Below, one piece after another: positions 30,240-34,522 of a stretch of DNA of 34,522 bases. Within the stretch, counting starts at the first letter, position 1. Each line of letters begins with the position of its first letter. The position numbers and the translations under genes were made by a program. Origin of the DNA: Chara braunii. Lineage: Eukaryota; Streptophyta; Charophyceae; Charales; Characeae. Under the pieces are notes generated by a model, which made no database searches, was not told the DNA's origin, and worked only from the letters and a program-made list of their open reading frames with translations. The DNA lies in NCBI GenBank assembly GCA_003427395.1, contig BFEA01000148.1, positions 2,012,518 through 2,047,039 of the forward strand, read 5' to 3'.

Positions 30240-31210
30240 CTTCTTTCCAAAGAAAAAAATTGGACTGCTCTTATGATGATGGAAGAAGAGAAAACCCCAG
30301 GTATAAATGAATTCCCAAAGGAAATTTGGAAAATGATGTGGGAATATTTTTCACAAGATCTAATTGATTTTTATTATACGGTCTGAATTACAGGTAGAAC
30401 GGGAGAAGTGGTAAGTCAAGAAGTTCTGACTCTCTTATATAAAAAGAGCGAAAAAATGAATATAAAAAATTACAGGCCAATTATTTTGCTCACCGTGGCA
30501 TATAAACTGGTTGCAAGGACTTTAGCAAACAAATTACTGAAATTTATATCAAATATAATCCATCATATTCAGACATATTTCATTGAAGGAAGAAACATTT
30601 AAGATAACATCCTTTTAGTCAATGAATTAATCAAGTTGTCGAGACAGTCAAAGCAGAATGCGACTATTATATTTATTGACTTTGAAAAAACATATGATCA
30701 TGTGGATTGACTATTTCTCAATAAATGTATGAAAAAACTAAATTTTGATTCATATTTTCGGAGATGGGTACAAATATTACATTCGAACGCAACAACAAGG
30801 ATAATGATCAATGAAAATCTAGCACCACTCATTGCTCTTGAGCGTTCGGTGAGACAAAGTGACTCTATCACACCCTTCCTTTTTGTTACTATGATGGATG
30901 CTCGAGCGACCAATTTGCAACAAAATAAGAATATTAAACGTATTCAAGTTTCTTACCTTCCCAAAGAGGTCATCCTAGTTTGCTCCCTTTCTGCAGATGA
31001 CCTATCACTACTGGTTGATGTCTCTCACGAAAATATGAAGGAAATCAAAAACTTGATGAACAAATTATGCTACCTATCAGACATGAGAATCGATTGGGGG
31101 ATTAAAACTCAAGGGTGGTGGATACACCACCAGAGGGTGAGACCACCAGAACAACCTCACACTAACAAGTTACCCCCAAATACTCTCATTAAAGTGTTAG
31201 GGGTCTGAAT
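30240..31210 (+). pseudogene. LINE reverse transcriptase domain remnant
   Basis: EEEKTPGINEFPKEIWKMMW (usual KAPGPDGxPxExxK) begins near 30280. NYRPI is at about 30467, YFIEGRNI at about 30577, motif A FIDFEKTYDHVD at 30672-30707, motif B SVRQSDSITPFLF at about 30847, and motif C SADD at 30990-31001 (usual YADD or FADD), then SDMRIDWG. Stops include TAA after GRNI and TGA at 30708, where a conserved Trp is expected. It would have copied element RNA into DNA at the nick. Confidence 0.85.
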
Positions 31211-33334
31211 GTCTGCAATAGGAAAACCTTTAGCAAACAATGAGTGAATAACAAAACCAACCCTAACAAAAATGAAACAATGGAAGGATAAACAAACATC
31301 TCTTATAGGCAGGGCGCTTATCAGCAATAACGTTGTACTTGCATCCTTATGATACAAATCAACAATTTGGGTTTTAGACAAAATAACTCTCAAAACACTA
31401 CAGAGACATGTGACGACCTATTTGTGAAAAGGTAATCATGATCATAAAAATGTTATAAGCAGGGTAGCTTGGCAAACTGTGGCACAACCAAAGACAAAAG
31501 GAGGAGTAGGCATGTTTAGATTCAACTACTCAAACAATGACATTGATCAGCTAATGGATTAAACGACCATTGTTTAAACCACAAACCCCATGGTTAGCCT
31601 TAGCCTGAGAACAAATTGAAAGACTCGCACCAGAAGTTTCAGAAGGCACAAACCCTATGACTTGGATAGAAAATTGTGGATGGTCCATACCTAAAGGAAG
31701 ATCATATGTTCCTGATCAGGATTCGATAACAAAACAACAAACAGCAAGAACAAACATGAAAAATGATTCCTTTTAGCCAGACCTTCTCAAAACATGGAGA
31801 AAACTTCCTCTTCCAGATAAGATCCCTCCAGAAAGATGGGAAGAAGTTTGCCAACAACCTCATTTTGATAATAGATAGATCAATGACTCTCAAGGAAGGA
31901 TGCTACATTGTTTGGACTCACCGTGGAGGGGATGGGTCAAAAGTGAAATCCTTAGGATATGAGATCTATGGAATATGGAAGCAAAGGTTTGGTTTTTCTA
32001 CCCCGATCAAACACTTAAACTAAGATATTGTAGACAAGTTGAATTTGCAATTGACTATTTAGTTGAGTTAGTCCCTCTGGACCGAGTAAAGATTCCAAAA
32101 AAAGGACCAACGTTACAAGAAGGAGATTGGGTAGGCCTACATGGAAATAACCAGCAAGTCGAAAATGTGATTATGATGTCGGGGGATGATACAACTCTAA
32201 TGACTATTTTAGTATTAGGAAATAACAATATTCTTTTGAATTCTCACCCATAGGATACACGATGGGTGAAGCAAGATCAAGTCTTCAAAATAAGAGTATT
32301 GGATGACAAAAATCAGTGGTATGCCTTCAGACCTAACACCCCAATAGATAAACTACCTTTTCACCTAGTCAAATGGAGATGGACTTCTACGTCACGGTTG
32401 GGGAAAAAAAGGAAGTATAGCCGCTCACTACACACACTAACAGTAAAGTCAACATACCGAATGTTAAGACCGAAACTGAATTTGAGAGATAAGGTGGAGA
32501 CAAGTTGGATGAAACATCGAAATGTAAGTAAAGATTCTCTTACAAATCTTAAATGGTTCACAAATATTAAGTCCAGACCTGCCAAAGTAGCGGCGCTACA
32601 ATGGCAGATGGATCATCGATGTCTCCTAACAAATGGCTGGATTATTGACAGAACCTCATTAGAAAAGAGGGGGTTGGCTTACCCATGGTGCAAATTCTGC
32701 ATCTCTACGTTTCCCTCTAGGAAAATCCCCGAAACAATAGAACATATCTTTCTACAATGTCCTGGATCAATATGGATATGGAGATGGTGGGATAGGAATG
32801 GGGTCAACGAGGTACATCCCATAAATGGCCTTGGGACTGGAAGGCACTGATATGTGAAACATGGAACCCAGACCAATTAGATAATTTTACTCACGACGAA
32901 GAGCAATCATGTGGGCAATTTGGCGTCGAAGATGCACACATGAAATGGAGGGGGAAAGACTTGATGGTCAGGAATTCATGGAATCTATCAAACAACAAAT
33001 CGACACAGAAATCAGAGCACAATGGGAAAAAGTAAAGGAGAAAGTCAAATTCTTATCATCCAGGACAAAACTTCTTCATCATTTTCAAAATTTCAGTGGC
33101 GCTTGGCTAGGGGATCATCAAGGGGGAAAAATAGAAAGGATTATATGGAAGGGAGACAAGGCTGAGCAAGAGGCAGGAGAACGACACAAAATTAGAAGGG
33201 ATTATTATCTCTCCTTCCATGATTGGACAAACATTGACCCCTCTATACCATTGCGTCCTTTGTCTGAATTCCCAGACCCTTTTCAGCCTTCGGCTTTGAG
33301 TCTGGTCCCTCAATGTTGGTATGGCTTGGAGTAA
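31211..33334 (+). pseudogene. LINE ORF2 C-terminal region with zf-RVT-like domain
   Basis: 31260-31560 has MKQWKDKQTSLIGRALI and KTKGGVGMFRFNYSNND, the usual post-RT blocks. 32266-32850 is one long open frame containing SLHTLTVKSTYRML, AALQWQMDHRCLLT, and WCKFC...ETIEHIFLQCPGSIWIW, a zf-RVT-like zinc-binding pattern. 32909-33334 (MWAIWRRRCTHEMEG...) is the terminal part and stops at 33334. A gap with less familiar sequence (about 31980-32260) carries GDWVGLHGNN. Open-frame preservation is better here than upstream. Confidence 0.75.
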
Positions 33335-33582
33335 AAGTTTCGTTTGTGCCTGAGCAGGTTTTCCAAAGTTCTTTTGTTAAAAACCGGATGCTAGCTTTCT
33401 ATTGATAGATCTGGCGCTCGGACAAGTGGGTGAAGAGGCAGCTTTTTCAACGCGAGCAGATGTTTTCAATACACTGGGCAGTGGGATAATCTCTTGGGCT
33501 TCAGGGTTTTCTCTCAAAAAGGGATATTCATAGCCAAGGCCCGGTAATGGCCCCAGATTTCAAATTATTTTTCATATGATTT

Positions 33583-33680
33583 CACATGGGACGCTGGGCC
33601 TGGTTCCCACCACGTGTCGCTCCCCGCAAATAGACTGGAGCTTTTTTTTTTTTTTTTTAAATAAAAAAGAGAGCTACCTG
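33583..33680 (-). repeat. Dispersed homopolymer-GGGTCCAGCGTCC repeat, minus-strand copy
   Basis: Read on the minus strand it gives GTAGCTCTC, an A/T homopolymer, GCTCCAGTCTATTTGCGGGG, then GGAACCAGGCCCAGCGTCCC. That is the same block order as 12323-12428. It sits just beyond the LINE. Confidence 0.6.
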
Positions 33681-34522
33681 GATAGAGAAGTTTGGGGGGC
33701 ATCTGGGGTCTACTCATGGGGCCTGTACAGAAACACTCACACCTAGTGTCCGATGTACCTGTACGACAGGACTGTTTTGAACATGCTTCAACCAGGGCTG
33801 AAGGGGATATCCTGCACAGAGCTGGTGCCTGCGACCACTGTGCCGTCAGGAAATCATACCAAGAGACAGGACAGGTATGATTGTCCTGAGTGGTAGAGAA
33901 TAAGGTAGGAGTGAGGGAGTGGGGGTCCACCAGGGAGCGTTGATGAAAGGGGAGGAGGCGGGCGGTCTCGTGAAGGGAAAGACCCAATTAAGGGAAAACG
34001 AGGAGAAGATTTAGAACAAAGAAGGTACCTTGATATGTGCTGCCCTGGTACGAATCATGCCCCCAGCCGTCTTCGCATCCAGTTACAGTCCGATTGCACT
34101 AGTTGAGGCACTTCCGGACTCACGTGACATAATATCTTTCGGTGCTTGTTTCCTTTTCAAAACACCAAGTGAAGGCGTGCGCTCCACAGACTTGAGTGAC
34201 AACATTACCTAACTTGAACCAAGTGGCACGCCTCACCTGTAACTGTAATAATTCATCAGGCTCCACAGTGCACCAATTTCCTGGGTCTTTAGAAAAAATG
34301 GCTCCACCACCCTTGTCATCTCAGGGGCAGTACTGGATCTGATGGCCAAGTCTGGGTGCTACTGCAGTGGACCCCCCCAAGGAAAATACTTGGAGTAGGG
34401 GGGTTCAGGAATTTAGGTTAGGGAGTGTCTCATGCGGCCCAGACCGTGCTCGTCCACACTTGGTAGTGGTCAGATCTTCCCATTTTTACCTGTTCTTTTT
34501 TTTTTTTTTTTTTTGAAAAAAA
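33681..34522. other. Unassigned; weak minus-strand exon candidate
   Basis: On the minus strand, a frame ending GNWCTVEPDELLQLQ abuts CAG|GTGAGG (near 34239), a good donor. Its upstream boundary is blocked by a stop and no partner exon is found. A 140-codon minus frame (33565-33987) is partly repeat. The window ends in T18-G-A7, reminiscent of the T-run/A-run junction of the dispersed repeat. Confidence 0.25.

Larger units (their letters stand above)
24982..33334 (+). mobile_element. L1-like LINE, full-length but inactivated
   Basis: In order on the plus strand: ORF1 with a DUF4283-like region and CCHC-like knuckle, AP endonuclease motifs, RT motifs, a post-RT region, a zf-RVT-like zinc-binding region and a WAIWRRR-type C-terminus. 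This is the plan of plant L1-clade LINEs, though at about 8.3 kb it is long for one. Many stops and frameshifts make it a dead copy. The 5' end, 3' end, tail and target duplication could not be fixed; the 3' end lies between 33335 and about 33580. Confidence 0.85.

Noticed and set aside
24982-33334. Alternative genetic code (TGA=Trp or TAA/TAG=Gln) to explain LINE stops
   Set aside because: All three stops occur in the element, frameshifts are also present, and the bZIP gene reads with the standard code and a TAG stop.
1-34522. CRISPR array, rRNA gene or prokaryotic operon
   Set aside because: No regularly spaced identical repeats with unique spacers, no rRNA signature and no clustered co-directional short-spaced genes.
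34239-34522. Minus-strand host exon or Penelope-like fragment (DDKGGGAIF)
   Set aside because: Only a single donor-like site and a short frame; no further RT motif or partner exon is visible.

Overview
This window looks like a stretch of a large, repeat-rich streptophyte (green plant lineage) nuclear genome. A charophyte alga such as Chara is my best guess, but that rests on style rather than a diagnostic marker. The evidence is one intron-containing plant-type bZIP gene with GT-AG splicing, many microsatellites and homopolymer runs, dense small inverted-repeat transposons (MITEs), and a large decayed LINE. Two single N bases mark assembly joins. There is no bacterial-style operon, CRISPR array or rRNA gene.

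Layout. (1) 1-2050 is a pile of MITEs: a 74-bp element, two 166-bp near-perfect foldbacks, and a tiled run of elements with GGGCCTCGC termini, several flanked by TAA/TTA as expected for PIF/Harbinger-type (Tourist-like) elements. (2) 2050-4030 is non-coding sequence with simple repeats. (3) 4031-7568 holds the only gene I trust: a two-exon bZIP transcription factor of G-box-binding type, 576 residues from the ATG at 4291. Its 1,547-bp intron splits the DNA-binding basic region and contains a MITE and tRNA-like repeats. (4) 7569-11140 has a second MITE family starting 14 bp past the bZIP stop, a 29-bp minisatellite, a very strong G-quadruplex tract and other short tandem repeats. (5) 11160-15970 is dominated by pyrimidine tracts, including a roughly 290-bp higher-order array, with a degenerate C-rich repeat region between them. 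(6) 16300-19290 has two long-TIR MITEs of 440-460 bp and a 98-bp tandem duplication. (7) 19300-24980 is AT-rich or simple-repeat-rich with no convincing gene. (8) 24980-33335 is a full-length but heavily mutated L1-like LINE on the plus strand: ORF1 with a DUF4283-like region and a CCHC-like knuckle, AP endonuclease, reverse transcriptase, and a zf-RVT-like C-terminus. (9) 33335-34522 is a reverse-oriented copy of a short dispersed repeat and unassigned sequence.

The bZIP is the only likely host function. Everything else is mobile or repetitive DNA. I do not see a convincing new multi-gene system. The best leads are the shared terminal motif linking several MITE families, a dispersed homopolymer-plus-GGGTCCAGCGTCC repeat with possible tRNA ancestry, and an unrecognised conserved-looking segment between LINE ORF1 and its endonuclease.
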